From assembly GCF_014648855.1 (NCBI RefSeq), contig NZ_BMRX01000001.1, forward strand, positions 248,001-312,000: 64,000 nt of DNA. Direction: 5' to 3'. Below the pieces are notes generated by a model, which was not told the DNA's origin, made no database searches, and saw only the letters and a program-made list of their open reading frames with translations. Origin of the DNA: Streptomyces parvulus (GTDB taxonomy: Bacteria; Actinomycetota; Actinomycetes; Streptomycetales; Streptomycetaceae). A program made the position numbers and the translations under genes. This document shows, in pieces, positions 6,628 to 14,794 of this stretch. Every line of letters starts with the position of its first letter. Position 1 is the first letter of the stretch.

Positions 6628-8166
6628 GTGACCGATTCGTCGCCCTCAGTCGTCGCTGAAGCCAACGCCCCCGCGCGCGGGGTCGGTTCGCGGGGGGCCG
6701 GTGTGCTCGTGTTCGGGGCCTCCGCCGCCGTACTCGTCGTCGAGATCGTCGCGCTGCGGCTGCTCGCCCCCTACCTCGGGCTCACCCTCGAGACCAGCAC
6801 GATGGTGATCGGGATCGCGCTGACGGCGATCGCCGTGGGGTCGTGGCTCGGGGGGAAGCTCGCCGACCAGGTCGACCCGCGGCGGCTGCTGGGGCCCTCG
6901 CTCGGGGTGTCGGGGGCGGTCGTGGCGCTCACGCCCGCCGTGCTGCGGACCACCGCCGAGTGGGCGCCGGCCGCGCTGTTCTTCATCGCGTCGATGACCA
7001 TCCTCGTGCCCGGCGCGCTGCTGTCCGCGGTGACGCCGGTCGTGACGAAGCTGCGGCTGACCACCCTCGCCGAGACCGGGGCGGTCGTGGGGCGGCTGTC
7101 CGGGGTCGGTACGGCCGGGGCCATCTTCGGGACCGTGCTGACCGGGTTCGTGCTCGTGTCGCGGTTGCCGGTCAGCGGCATCCTGCTCGGCCTCGGGGCG
7201 CTGCTGGTGGCCGGGGCGGCGGTGGTGGAGTGGCGTGCGCGGGGGTGGAGCGGCACGCCCGCGCTGGCCCTCGTGGTCGTCGCGGGCGGTCTCGCCACCG
7301 CGGTCGCGCCCGGCGGCTGCGACGCGGAGACCCGCTACCACTGCGCGCGGGTGGTCGCGGATCCCGACCGGGCCGGCGGGCGCACGCTGGTGCTGGACGG
7401 CGTGCGGCACTCCTACGTCGACGTGGACGATCCGACGTTCCTTCGGTTCGAGTACGTGCGCGCCCTCGCCGCCGCGGTGGACGCGGCCTTCCCGGGGGAC
7501 CGGCCGCTCGCCGCCCACCACCTGGGCGGCGGCGGGCTCACCTTCCCGCGCTATCTCGCCGCCACCCGGCCCGGGACCCGCAGCCTCGTCTCCGAGATCG
7601 ACGGCGGGGTCGTACGCATCGACCGGGAGCGGCTCGGTCTCCGCGCGGCCGCCGGGGTCGACGTGCGGGTCGAGGACGGGCGGCTGGGTCTGCGGCGGCT
7701 GGCCGCCGGCAGTCGCGACCTCGTCGTCGGCGACGCCTTCGGGGGCGTCAGCGTGCCGTGGCACCTGACCACGGTGGAGGCGATGACCGACGTGCGGCGG
7801 GTGCTCGACGAGGACGGGCTGTACGTCGTCAACCTCATCGACCACGGGCGGCTGGACTTCGCGCGTGCCGAAGTGGCCACCCTGGGCGAGGTGTTCGAGC
7901 ACGTCGCCGTGGTCGGCAAGCCCGGTGACCTCGGCCTCGACCCGGGCGCCGGCCCCGTGGGCGGCAACCTGGTCGTGCTCGCCTCCGACCGGCGCGTCCT
8001 CGACCTGCGCGCCACGCAGCGGGGCCTGGACGCCCGGGGGACCGGGTGGCGGATCGCCTCCGGGGACGCGCTCGCCGCGTGGACCGGCGACGCCCGGGTG
8101 CTCACCGACGACCACGCGCCCGTGGACCAGCTCCTCCAGCCGTCGGTCACGCGGAGCGGCGGCTGA
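6628..8166 (+). CDS. Fused membrane/spermidine-synthase-like protein
   Basis: A 512-residue protein. Residues about 25-225 contain six or seven hydrophobic helices (first ASAAVLVVEIVALRLLAPYL) resembling the membrane half of fused MFS/spermidine synthases. Residues about 245-500 are a spermidine-synthase-like methyltransferase-fold domain, with HLGGGGLTFPRYL standing for the glycine-rich SAM-binding loop, VSEIDGGVV for the acidic strand and VVGDAFGGVSVPWHLTT for the active-site loop. The classical aspartates are not all obvious, so aminopropyl transfer should not be assumed. The start is GTG at 6628, with only a weak ribosome site, 29 bases after the SRPBCC gene. Confidence 0.8.
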   Translation: MTDSSPSVVAEANAPARGVGSRGAGVLVFGASAAVLVVEIVALRLLAPYLGLTLETSTMVIGIALTAIAVGSWLGGKLADQVDPRRLLGPSLGVSGAVVALTPAVLRTTAEWAPAALFFIASMTILVPGALLSAVTPVVTKLRLTTLAETGAVVGRLSGVGTAGAIFGTVLTGFVLVSRLPVSGILLGLGALLVAGAAVVEWRARGWSGTPALALVVVAGGLATAVAPGGCDAETRYHCARVVADPDRAGGRTLVLDGVRHSYVDVDDPTFLRFEYVRALAAAVDAAFPGDRPLAAHHLGGGGLTFPRYLAATRPGTRSLVSEIDGGVVRIDRERLGLRAAAGVDVRVEDGRLGLRRLAAGSRDLVVGDAFGGVSVPWHLTTVEAMTDVRRVLDEDGLYVVNLIDHGRLDFARAEVATLGEVFEHVAVVGKPGDLGLDPGAGPVGGNLVVLASDRRVLDLRATQRGLDARGTGWRIASGDALAAWTGDARVLTDDHAPVDQLLQPSVTRSGG

Positions 8167-8172
8167 CGGCCC

Positions 8173-8859
8173 TCAGCCGATCGGGGCCGGCATGGGCCGG
8201 ACGTCGTACCGGAGGCTGATCGCGTCCCCGGTGGCGGGGTCGGCCAGCTCCACGCTCCAGCCGTCGGCGAACTGGTCGACGCCGGGGGCCATGGGGATGG
8301 TGCCGGAGATCAGGACGGTGCCGGGCGTCAGGTCGCCGCGGGAGCGCAGGACGTCGATCCAGTAGGCGGGGTCGAGGAGTTCGGCCAGGGTGCCCTGCTG
8401 GATCAGCGTCGGCGTGCCGCCGTGGGTGACCCAGGCCCGCAGGGTGAGGTCGTCGAGGCGGGACTCCACGTCGGCCAGGCGCCAGGCGCGTCGGGCCAGG
8501 ACGTCGGGGCCGGCGTTCTTGCTCCAGGCCACGCCGTGCACCTCCAGGTCGCGGTCGGTGTGGTCGCAGGCGGCGGTGAGCAGCAGCTCGCCGTCGTCCG
8601 CCACGACCAGCGCCCACTCCGCCTCGCCCGAGGTGCGCCCGTGCTGGGCCTGGACCCGGTCGGTCTGCTGGGCGAGGTAGGGGGAGACGGGGTAGAGGGC
8701 GGGCGTCACGGCCGGGCCGGGCACGCCCAGCTCGGCCAGTTCCGCGACGTGCGCGGCGACGTCCTCCTGGCTCCGTCCGGCGTACCCGGCGTTGAGGACC
8801 TGGACGACGTCGACCTCGCGCGTCGATCCGTCGGGCAGTTCGAAGGTCAGCACGGCCAT
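8173..8859 (-). CDS. DUF2848 family protein (FAH-like fold)
   Basis: A 228-residue DUF2848 protein, related to fumarylacetoacetate-hydrolase folds. Visible features are the N-terminal VLTFELPDGS, QVLNAGYAGRSQEDVAAHV, YPVSPYLAQQTDRVQ, and a late LISGTIPMAPG that resembles the Gly-rich strand of FAH enzymes. GGGAGT precedes the ATG at 8859. It is divergent from the transporter gene at 9015, with a GntR-type operator in between, and faces the spermidine-synthase-like gene tail to tail. Context (transporter, nitrilase-type amidase, GntR regulator) points to catabolism of a small organic acid or amide. The reaction is not known. Confidence 0.8.
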   Translation of the reverse strand: MAVLTFELPDGSTREVDVVQVLNAGYAGRSQEDVAAHVAELAELGVPGPAVTPALYPVSPYLAQQTDRVQAQHGRTSGEAEWALVVADDGELLLTAACDHTDRDLEVHGVAWSKNAGPDVLARRAWRLADVESRLDDLTLRAWVTHGGTPTLIQQGTLAELLDPAYWIDVLRSRGDLTPGTVLISGTIPMAPGVDQFADGWSVELADPATGDAISLRYDVRPMPAPIG

Positions 8860-8940
8860 GGGGGCACTCCCTTGAGGTCGGGTCCGCCGAGGCCGGGTCC
8901 GCGGACCCGGCCGGCGGGGAAGTTCTCGCGCAGGGGGTTG

Positions 8941-8960
8941 CGCATACGACCTGTATACAA
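8941..8960. promoter_or_regulatory. GntR-type operator between DUF2848 and transporter genes
   Basis: CGCATACGACCTGTATACAA matches the site overlapping the start of the GntR gene at 12010-12029 (CGCATAC-N4-TGTATAC). The half-sites GCATAC and GTATAC face each other as in FCD-subfamily GntR operators. Position in the divergent promoter region suggests control of both the DUF2848 gene and the transporter-amidase operon. Confidence 0.65.
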
Positions 8961-9014
8961 GAAGTATGCCGGAAGGTCGATGTCTCCCGACGTCCCCGAG
9001 CAAGGATGGGAACC

Positions 9015-10421
9015 ATGTCCGACACCCCCAAGGACGCCCCCGAGGACGCCACGAACCCGGAGGACGCCAGGAAGGACGGCCCGGACGCGCCCCGGCGGCG
9101 CTCCGGCGTGCGCCGCGCCTTCGTCGCGAGCCTGACCGGCACGGCGCTGGAGTGGTACGACTTCGCCGTCTACTCCGCCGCGGCCGCCCTGGTCTTCGGC
9201 GACCTGTTCTTCCCCTCGGAGGACCCGCTCACCGGCACGCTCCTGGCGTTCTCCACCTACGCCGTCGGTTACGTGTCCCGCCCGCTGGGCGGGTTCGTCT
9301 TCGGCCGGCTCGGTGACGTGATCGGCCGCAAGAAGGTGCTGATCGCCACGCTGGTACTGATCGGCGCGGCAACCTTCCTGATCGGCGTGCTGCCCGCGTA
9401 CTCGACGGCCGGCGTGGCCGCGCCCATCGCCCTGGTCGTGCTGCGCTTCGCGCAGGGTGTCGGGGTCGGCGGCGAGTGGGGCGGGGCCGTGCTGCTGTCC
9501 AGCGAGTTCGGGGATCCGCGCCGCCGCGGCTTCTACGCCTCCGCCGCCCAGGTCGGGCCGCCCGCCGGGAACCTGCTGGCCAACGGCGTGCTGGCGGCCC
9601 TCGGCGCGACGCTGACCGAGGCGCAGTTCGAGTCGTGGGGCTGGCGCGTGGCGTTCCTGTTCTCCGGCGTGCTGGTCGGGTTCGGGCTGTGGATCCGGGC
9701 GAAGCTGGAGGAGACCCCGGTGTTCAAGGCGATGGAGGCCGAGCGGTCACGGCCCCAGGCGCCGGTGCGCGAGGTGTTCACCACCCAGCCGCGCGCCCTG
9801 CTCGCCGCGATCCTGTGCCGCGTCGGCCCCGACGTGCTGTACGCCATGTTCACCGTCTTCGTCCTCACCTACGCCACCGAGGAACTGGGCATGTCACGCG
9901 GCTCCGCCCTCGCGGCCGTGCTCATCGGCTCCTCGATCCAGGTCTTCCTGATGCCGCTGGCCGGCGCCCTCTCCGACCGGGTCAACCGGCGTCTGCTGTA
10001 CGGGGGTGCCTCGGTGGCGGCCGGTGTGTGGCCGTTCGTGTTCTTCCCGATGGCCGGCGGCGGCACCTGGCTGCCGCTGGCCGCGGGGGTCGTCGTCGCG
10101 CTGGTGATCCACTGCCTGCTGTACGGTCCGCAGGCCGCGTTCATCACCGAGCAGTTCGCACCGCACCTGCGCTCGACCGGCTCGTCCCTCGCCTACACCC
10201 TGGCCGGGATCATCGGCGGCGCCGTCGCACCGCTGCTGTTCACCAGCCTGCTGAGCGCGTACGGCACCTGGGCGCCGCTGGCCGGGTACATCGCCCTCGC
10301 CTCGGCCGTCTCCCTCGTCGGCGTCTGGCTCGGACGCGATCCCGACGCGGCGCTGGACGAGGACGCCGCCCTGGCCGCCGCACCGAAGGCGCCGCGGACC
10401 GCCGGCGCCACCCGCGTCTGA
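9015..10421 (+). CDS. MFS transporter, metabolite:H+ symporter (MHS/ShiA-ProP-like)
   Basis: A 468-residue, twelve-helix major facilitator. GTALEWYDFAVYSAAAALVF at the first helix and YVSRPLGGFVFGRLGDVIGRKK in the 2-3 loop are hallmarks of the MHS family (shikimate, citrate, proline/betaine and dicarboxylate importers). RFAQGVGVGGEWGGAVLL follows, and a repeat of the loop motif occurs late (ALSDRVNRR). ATG at 9015 has AAGGATGGGA upstream; an in-frame ATG at 9006 is the alternative. The amidase gene follows in the same direction after four 17-bp repeats. The likely job is uptake of the substrate that the neighbouring hydrolases degrade; identity unknown. Confidence 0.85.
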   Translation: MSDTPKDAPEDATNPEDARKDGPDAPRRRSGVRRAFVASLTGTALEWYDFAVYSAAAALVFGDLFFPSEDPLTGTLLAFSTYAVGYVSRPLGGFVFGRLGDVIGRKKVLIATLVLIGAATFLIGVLPAYSTAGVAAPIALVVLRFAQGVGVGGEWGGAVLLSSEFGDPRRRGFYASAAQVGPPAGNLLANGVLAALGATLTEAQFESWGWRVAFLFSGVLVGFGLWIRAKLEETPVFKAMEAERSRPQAPVREVFTTQPRALLAAILCRVGPDVLYAMFTVFVLTYATEELGMSRGSALAAVLIGSSIQVFLMPLAGALSDRVNRRLLYGGASVAAGVWPFVFFPMAGGGTWLPLAAGVVVALVIHCLLYGPQAAFITEQFAPHLRSTGSSLAYTLAGIIGGAVAPLLFTSLLSAYGTWAPLAGYIALASAVSLVGVWLGRDPDAALDEDAALAAAPKAPRTAGATRV

Positions 10422-10472
10422 GCGCCACCCGTATCCGAGCGCCACCCGCATCCGAGCGCCATCCGCATCCGA
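10405..10472 (+). repeat. Four tandem 17-bp repeats between transporter and amidase genes
   Basis: GCGCCACCCGCGTCTGA, GCGCCACCCGTATCCGA, GCGCCACCCGCATCCGA and GCGCCATCCGCATCCGA follow one another without gaps. The first copy contains the TGA stop of the transporter gene and the last runs into the GGAGG ribosome site of the amidase gene. They look like recent slippage expansion of the gene end and set the spacing of the two genes. Confidence 0.9.
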
Positions 10473-10485
10473 GGAGGATCACACC

Positions 10486-11283
10486 GTGCGCATCGCCCTG
10501 TGCCAGCTCACCACCGGCCCCGATCCGGCGAAGAACCTGCTGCTCGTCGAGGAGTGGACCCGGCGGGCGGCGGATGCCGGCGCCCGCGTCGTCGTCTTCC
10601 CGGAGGCGTCGATGGCCTGCTTCGGCACCCCGCTCGCCCCGCTCGCCGAGCCGCTGGACGGCCCCTGGGCCGACGGCGTGCGGCGCCTCGCCCGGGAGAC
10701 CGGCACGGTCGTCGTGGCCGGCATGTTCACCCCGGCCGACGGGGGCCGGGTGGCCAACACCCTGATCGCCACCGGGCCCGGGGTCGAGGCGTCGTACGAC
10801 AAGATCCACCTCTACGACGCCTTCGGCTTCCGCGAGTCCGACACCGTCGCCGCGGGCCGGGGCCCGGTGCTCATCGACGTGGACGGCGTACGGATGGGGC
10901 TGGCCACCTGCTACGACATCCGCTTCCCCGAGCTGTTCCGGGCGCACGCCGACGCCGGTGCCGCGGCCGTGCTGCTGGCGGCGTCGTGGGGCGCGGGGCC
11001 GGGCAAGGCCGAGCAGTGGGAGCTGCTGGCGCGGGCCCGTGCGCTGGACGCCACGGTGTGGCTCGCCGCCGTGGGCCAGGCCGACCCCGGCACCGGCGCG
11101 GGCCCCGGTTCCGCCCCGACGGGCATCGGGCACAGCCTCGTCGCCGGACCCGACGGGACCGTGCGGCACGCGCTGGGCGCGGAGCCCGGCCTGCTCCTCG
11201 CCGACCTCGGCGTCGACGAGGTCGACGAGGTGCGGCGGCGGATCTCCGTACTGGCGAACCGGCGGCCGGAGGTGTGGGGGTAG
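10486..11283 (+). CDS. Carbon-nitrogen hydrolase (nitrilase superfamily amidase)
   Basis: A 265-residue nitrilase-superfamily protein with the Glu-Lys-Cys triad: E40 (VVFPEAS), K106 (YDKIHLYDAF) and C142 (LATCYDIRFPEL). The K-I-H-L-Y-D-A-F and ATCYDIRFPEL motifs are like those of branch 10 amidases (deaminated-glutathione amidase/Nit1 group), so an omega-amidase-like or related amide hydrolysis is likely. The start is GTG at 10486 with GAGGAGG eight bases upstream. It is co-directional with the transporter and probably in one transcript under the GntR operator at 8941. It converges on the GntR gene. Confidence 0.85.
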   Translation: MRIALCQLTTGPDPAKNLLLVEEWTRRAADAGARVVVFPEASMACFGTPLAPLAEPLDGPWADGVRRLARETGTVVVAGMFTPADGGRVANTLIATGPGVEASYDKIHLYDAFGFRESDTVAAGRGPVLIDVDGVRMGLATCYDIRFPELFRAHADAGAAAVLLAASWGAGPGKAEQWELLARARALDATVWLAAVGQADPGTGAGPGSAPTGIGHSLVAGPDGTVRHALGAEPGLLLADLGVDEVDEVRRRISVLANRRPEVWG

Positions 11284-11366
11284 GGGGTGAGGGGTTCCAC
11301 GGGCGGGCCGCCCGACGGCGGTCGCTGGTGGTCGCCAGGGCTCGTCGGGGGCTCTTGGGTGAGTGC

Positions 11367-12014
11367 CTAGCCCGCCAGCAGGACCTTGAGCGTCGACTCC
11401 AGGTGGTGGTCGATGGCTGCCCACGCCGCCCGGGCGTCGCCGGCGGCCAGGGCGTCCAGGATGGCCTCGTGCTCCTCCAGCACCGCCTCCTGGCGGCCCT
11501 GCACGCTGAACAGGGCGGCGACACCCGCCCGGACCTGGCGGCTGCGCAGGCCCTCGTAGTGCCGGTCGAGGAGGGCGTTGCCGACGGCCGAGACCAGGGC
11601 CGCGTGGAAGCGGTGGTCGACGGCGATGAACTCCCGGGCCTGGTCGGCGCCGGTCAGCCCGCGCTGCCGCTCCAGCAGGGACCGCAGCTCCGCCACCGGT
11701 GCTCCCCCGCCCGCGACCAGCTCCTGGGCGGCGTACCGCTCGACGATGCCGCGCAACTCCATCAGCTCGCGGATCTCCCGCCCGGTCAGCGGCGACACCC
11801 GGGCGCCCCGCTTCGGCACCAGCTCGACCAGGTCCTCGGCCGCGAGCTGCAGCAGCGCCTCGCGGATGGGCGTGCGGGAGACGCCGATCCGGTCGGCCAG
11901 CTCCTGCTCCGACAGGAAGGTGCCCTGCATCCCGGGATCCGTGAGCACCGTCTCCTTGAGATACGCGTACGCCTTCTCCCGACCGGACGTCACGGCAGCC
12001 CCCAGCTCTCGCAT
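11367..12014 (-). CDS. GntR family transcriptional regulator (FCD/FadR subfamily)
   Basis: A 215-residue regulator. The winged helix spans about residues 14-75 with LSEQELADRIGVSRTPIREA as recognition region, then an FCD ligand domain with ELMELRGIVERYAAQEL, a metal-type FIAVDHRFHAALVSA segment and VLEEHEAILDAL. Two starts fit: ATG at 12014, which lies inside the operator, or GTG at 11993, which would leave the operator wholly upstream. Matching operators at its own start and at 8941 argue for autoregulation and for control of the DUF2848/transporter/amidase genes, with a pathway acid as inducer. Confidence 0.85.
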   Translation of the reverse strand: MRELGAAVTSGREKAYAYLKETVLTDPGMQGTFLSEQELADRIGVSRTPIREALLQLAAEDLVELVPKRGARVSPLTGREIRELMELRGIVERYAAQELVAGGGAPVAELRSLLERQRGLTGADQAREFIAVDHRFHAALVSAVGNALLDRHYEGLRSRQVRAGVAALFSVQGRQEAVLEEHEAILDALAAGDARAAWAAIDHHLESTLKVLLAG

Positions 12015-12029
12015 ACACCTTGTATACGG
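12010..12029. promoter_or_regulatory. GntR autoregulatory operator
   Basis: CGCATACACCTTGTATACGG overlaps the upstream ATG of the GntR gene and matches the 8941 site at 14 of 20 positions, including both half-sites. The arrangement gives simple autorepression. Confidence 0.65.
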
Positions 12030-12068
12030 ACGCTACCACGCGGTCTCCGCCCGGTCGGGCCGCTCGGG

Positions 12069-13088
12069 TCAGGCCGCCCGCGGTTGCAGGTAGCGGGCCA
12101 GCAGGTCGTCCAGGGTCACCATGCCCGTGAGCGTGCCGGCGCCGTCGCGGACCACCGCCAGGGTGGAGCGGCGGCGGCGCAGGACCTCGATCGCCTCGGC
12201 CACCGTGGTGTGCTCGGCCAGCTCGGGCACGGGGCGGGCCAGGGCGCGGGCGGTGGCGGGACGGGAGCGGGCCCGGGCCACCAGGACGTCGCGGGCGTGC
12301 AGCGAGCCGAGTACGCCGGCGCCCTCGCGGACCAGCAGCCGGGTGCGGTCGGCCGCGGCGGCCACGGCCAGGATCCGTTCCGCGTCGGCGTCCGCGTCGA
12401 CGGCGGTGATGGCGGCGACCGGGACGCACAGGTCGCGCACCGGCGTCTCCGGCTCGGTCAGGGAGCGGGTCAGCAGGCCGGAGTCGGTCCCGCTGATCAG
12501 GCCGAGCCGTTCGGACTCCGCCACGAGGTGGGTGAGCTGCTCGCGGTTGTGGACGGATGCCAGTTCGTCGCGCGGGGTCACCCGGGAGAGCCGGACCAGG
12601 GCGTTGCTGAGCACGTTGAGGACCCGGATGAGGGGGCGCACCGCCTTCACGACGCCCCGGAAGGGCGGGGCGAGGAGCATGGCGGAGCGCTCGGGATGGG
12701 CGATGGCCCAGGACTTGGGGGCCATCTCGCCGAGCACCATGTGCAGGAAGACGACCACGATCATCGCCACGGCGAACGCGACGGCGTAGCTGAGCGCCGC
12801 GGGCAGGCCCAGGTCGTGCAGGAGGGGGTCGAGTTCGTGCGAGATCGCGGGCTTGGAGACCGAGCCCAGGCCCAGCGTGCAGACCGTGATGCCGAGTTGG
12901 GCGCCGGCCAGCATCAGGGACAGCTCGCGCATGCCGGCCAGTGCCGCCCCGGCGCCGCGCCGCCCGTCGGCGACGGCCTTCTCGACGCGGTGCCGTTTGG
13001 CGGCGACCAGCGCGAACTCGGCGGCGACGAAGAAGCCGCTGCCGACGAGCAGGAGGACGGTGACGAAGACGGCCGTCGGGAAACTCAT
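12069..13088 (-). CDS. CNNM/HlyC-type membrane protein (DUF21 + CBS pair), second gene of pair
   Basis: A 339-residue protein with an N-terminal DUF21 domain of four hydrophobic segments (opening FPTAVFVTVLLLVGSGFFVAAE shortened here to its GSGFFVAAEFALV core; AGAQLGITVCTLGLG; VVVFLHMVLGEMAPKSWAI) and a C-terminal CBS pair (residues about 205-335) but no CorC_HlyC domain. The family includes CNNM/CorB-type magnesium transporters or sensors, often mis-called hemolysins. Its ATG overlaps the stop of the longer partner upstream (ATGA at 13085-13088), so the two are co-translated. A second such pair exists at 47934-50302. Confidence 0.85.
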   Translation of the reverse strand: MSFPTAVFVTVLLLVGSGFFVAAEFALVAAKRHRVEKAVADGRRGAGAALAGMRELSLMLAGAQLGITVCTLGLGSVSKPAISHELDPLLHDLGLPAALSYAVAFAVAMIVVVFLHMVLGEMAPKSWAIAHPERSAMLLAPPFRGVVKAVRPLIRVLNVLSNALVRLSRVTPRDELASVHNREQLTHLVAESERLGLISGTDSGLLTRSLTEPETPVRDLCVPVAAITAVDADADAERILAVAAAADRTRLLVREGAGVLGSLHARDVLVARARSRPATARALARPVPELAEHTTVAEAIEVLRRRRSTLAVVRDGAGTLTGMVTLDDLLARYLQPRAA

Positions 13089-14428
13089 GCCTGCTCCTCC
13101 GGGGGCTCAGAAGGCGCCGTCCGCTCGATCCGGACCCGTTCCGGTACGTGGCGGTCGAGGGTGTGTACGTCGATCCGCACGCCGCCGCCGTCGGGCAGCG
13201 GCAGGGTGAGGTGGTCGCCGATGGCCGGGAAGCGCCCGAGCCGGTCCACGACCAGGCCGGCCACCGTGTCGTAGTCCTCGTCCTCGGGCAGCTCGATCCC
13301 GGTGACCCCGGCGACCTCGTCCAGCCGCCGCCCGGCGTCCACCAGCCAGCCGGCGCCGTCCGCGACCGCGACCTCGGTGACCCGGTCCGACTCGTCGGCG
13401 ATGTCGCCCACCAGCTCCTCGGCGATGTCCTCGTAGGTGACGACGCCCGCCACGCCGCCGTGTTCGTCGAGGACGACGCCGAACTCGTCGTCCCGCTCCC
13501 GCATCCGCTCCACCGCGTCCGGCAGCGGCAGGGTGCCCGGCAGCAGCAGCGGTCCGCGGGCCACCGCGCCGACCGTGACGGTGGCGAGCCGGTCGGCCGC
13601 GAGGCCCATCAGCTCCCGTACGCCGAGGACTCCGGGGACGTCGTCCGGGTGGTCGCCGAGCACCGGGTAGTTGGAGTGGCCGTGCCGGGCGACGAGGTCG
13701 ACGGCCTCGGCGGCGGTGGCGTCCTCGCGGACGAAGACCGCGTCCACCCGGGGCACCATCACCTCGAACAGCGTCCGCTCGGAGAACTCCAGGGCGTGGT
13801 CGATCAGTTCGGCGGTGCCGCGCGGCAGCTGCCCCTGTTCGTGGGACTCGCCGATCAGGTGGCCCAGCTCCTCCAGGGTGGCGCCGTGGTGCAGTTCCTC
13901 GACCGGCTCGATGCCGATCGCGCGCAGCAGCCTGTTCGCGGCGCCGTCGAAGACCCGGACCACCGGCCCGGCCACCTTCAGGTAGGCGAGCGTGGAGGAC
14001 GCCAGCGACTTCGCGAGCCGTTCCGGTACGGCGATGGCGAGGTTCTTCGGTGCCAGCTCGCCCAGCACCATCTGCACGACCGTGGCCAGCACGAAGGCGA
14101 GCACGACGGAGATGCCGGTGACCGCGCCGCCGGGGACGCCGGCACCGGACAGCACCGGCCGCAGCAGCGCGGAGACGGACGGCTCGGCGATGAAACCGAC
14201 GACCAGTCCGGTCACGGTGATGCCGAGCTGCGCGCCGGACAGCATGAACGACAGCCGCCCCAGCACCTTCAGGGCGCGGGCCGCCCGCCGGTCCCCCGCG
14301 TCGGCCTCGCGGGCGAGGGCGAGCCGGTCGGCGGAGACGTACGCGAACTCCTGGGCGACGAAGTAGCCGGTGCCGGCGGTGAGTACGAACACCGCGAGCA
14401 CGCCCAGCCAGGCCTCGACGGCGCTCAT
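13085..14428 (-). CDS. CNNM/HlyC-type membrane protein (DUF21 + CBS + CorC_HlyC), first gene of pair
   Basis: A 447-residue protein: DUF21 membrane domain (residues 1-190, with GYFVAQEFAYVSADRLA, LSGAQLGITVTGLVVGF and VLGELAPKNLAIA), CBS pair (about 215-335, containing EFSERTLFEVMVPR and YEDIAEELVGDI) and a C-terminal CorC_HlyC/TerC-associated domain (about 350-430). The ATG at 14428 was chosen because the protein begins directly with the first membrane helix; an in-frame extension to 14554 looks non-coding. It heads the two-gene unit. A role in Mg2+/Co2+ export or cation sensing is known for relatives and inferred here. Confidence 0.85.
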   Translation of the reverse strand: MSAVEAWLGVLAVFVLTAGTGYFVAQEFAYVSADRLALAREADAGDRRAARALKVLGRLSFMLSGAQLGITVTGLVVGFIAEPSVSALLRPVLSGAGVPGGAVTGISVVLAFVLATVVQMVLGELAPKNLAIAVPERLAKSLASSTLAYLKVAGPVVRVFDGAANRLLRAIGIEPVEELHHGATLEELGHLIGESHEQGQLPRGTAELIDHALEFSERTLFEVMVPRVDAVFVREDATAAEAVDLVARHGHSNYPVLGDHPDDVPGVLGVRELMGLAADRLATVTVGAVARGPLLLPGTLPLPDAVERMRERDDEFGVVLDEHGGVAGVVTYEDIAEELVGDIADESDRVTEVAVADGAGWLVDAGRRLDEVAGVTGIELPEDEDYDTVAGLVVDRLGRFPAIGDHLTLPLPDGGGVRIDVHTLDRHVPERVRIERTAPSEPPEEQA

Positions 14429-14794
14429 CGGGCACCGCCCCGCCGCGTGCCGTGCTCGGGAAGTGCCGGGCGGGACGGCCGGGGGCCGTGTCCCGCCGGG
14501 TCCGTCGGGGTGGCGGACAAGGGGCGACTCCTCATCTGTGCGTGCAGGCGGCAAACGATAGTGACCGGGAGCGGGTGGCCGGCCGCTCTCCGCGCCGGAG
14601 CCGCCGGGCGGGTCGGGGGCGCGTTTCGGCCTTTCCGGCGAGGCGGGCCCGGAGTGCGCTCCCGGCCCGCCGGGGCAACTCTATGCTTCTACTCGCTTGT
14701 AGAAACAGGTCCGGGTCCCCGGTACACGCGTCGGCACGCACGACGGCACGCACGGGGACACGTACGACGGCACGCATAAGGAGTGGACGCCACG
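14429..14794. other. 366-base divergent intergenic region upstream of spo0M
   Basis: No gene is visible. It holds the TTCTAC-N6-GTAGAA palindrome at 14687 and, in the likely spo0M leader, two imperfect copies of ACGACGGCACGCA (14740 and 14764 areas) just before the AAGGAG ribosome site. The part next to the CNNM pair (14430-14680) is G+C-rich and featureless to me apart from presumed promoters for the minus-strand pair. Confidence 0.6.
14687..14704. promoter_or_regulatory. Palindrome TTCTAC-N6-GTAGAA upstream of spo0M
   Basis: TTCTACTCGCTTGTAGAA is a perfect 6+6 inverted repeat about 90 bases before the Spo0M-like gene. Two near copies precede the tatA-like gene (50498 and 50555). It resembles BlaI/MecI-type CTAC...GTAG operators but the regulator is not identified. 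Confidence 0.55.

Noticed and set aside
6646..8115. 489-residue minus-strand frame
   Set aside because: Antisense shadow of the fused spermidine-synthase-like gene; Gly/Arg/Pro/His-rich with no domain.
10500..13274. 924-residue plus-strand frame
   Set aside because: Shadow frame crossing the amidase, GntR and CNNM genes; no family motif.
12069..14428. Hemolysin genes as virulence factors
   Set aside because: The hemolysin label for this family is historical; DUF21/CBS/CorC domains indicate cation transport or sensing.
14739..14777. ACGGCACGCA repeats as a CRISPR-like array
   Set aside because: Only two imperfect short copies without spacers; no cas genes. No CRISPR array was seen in the window.
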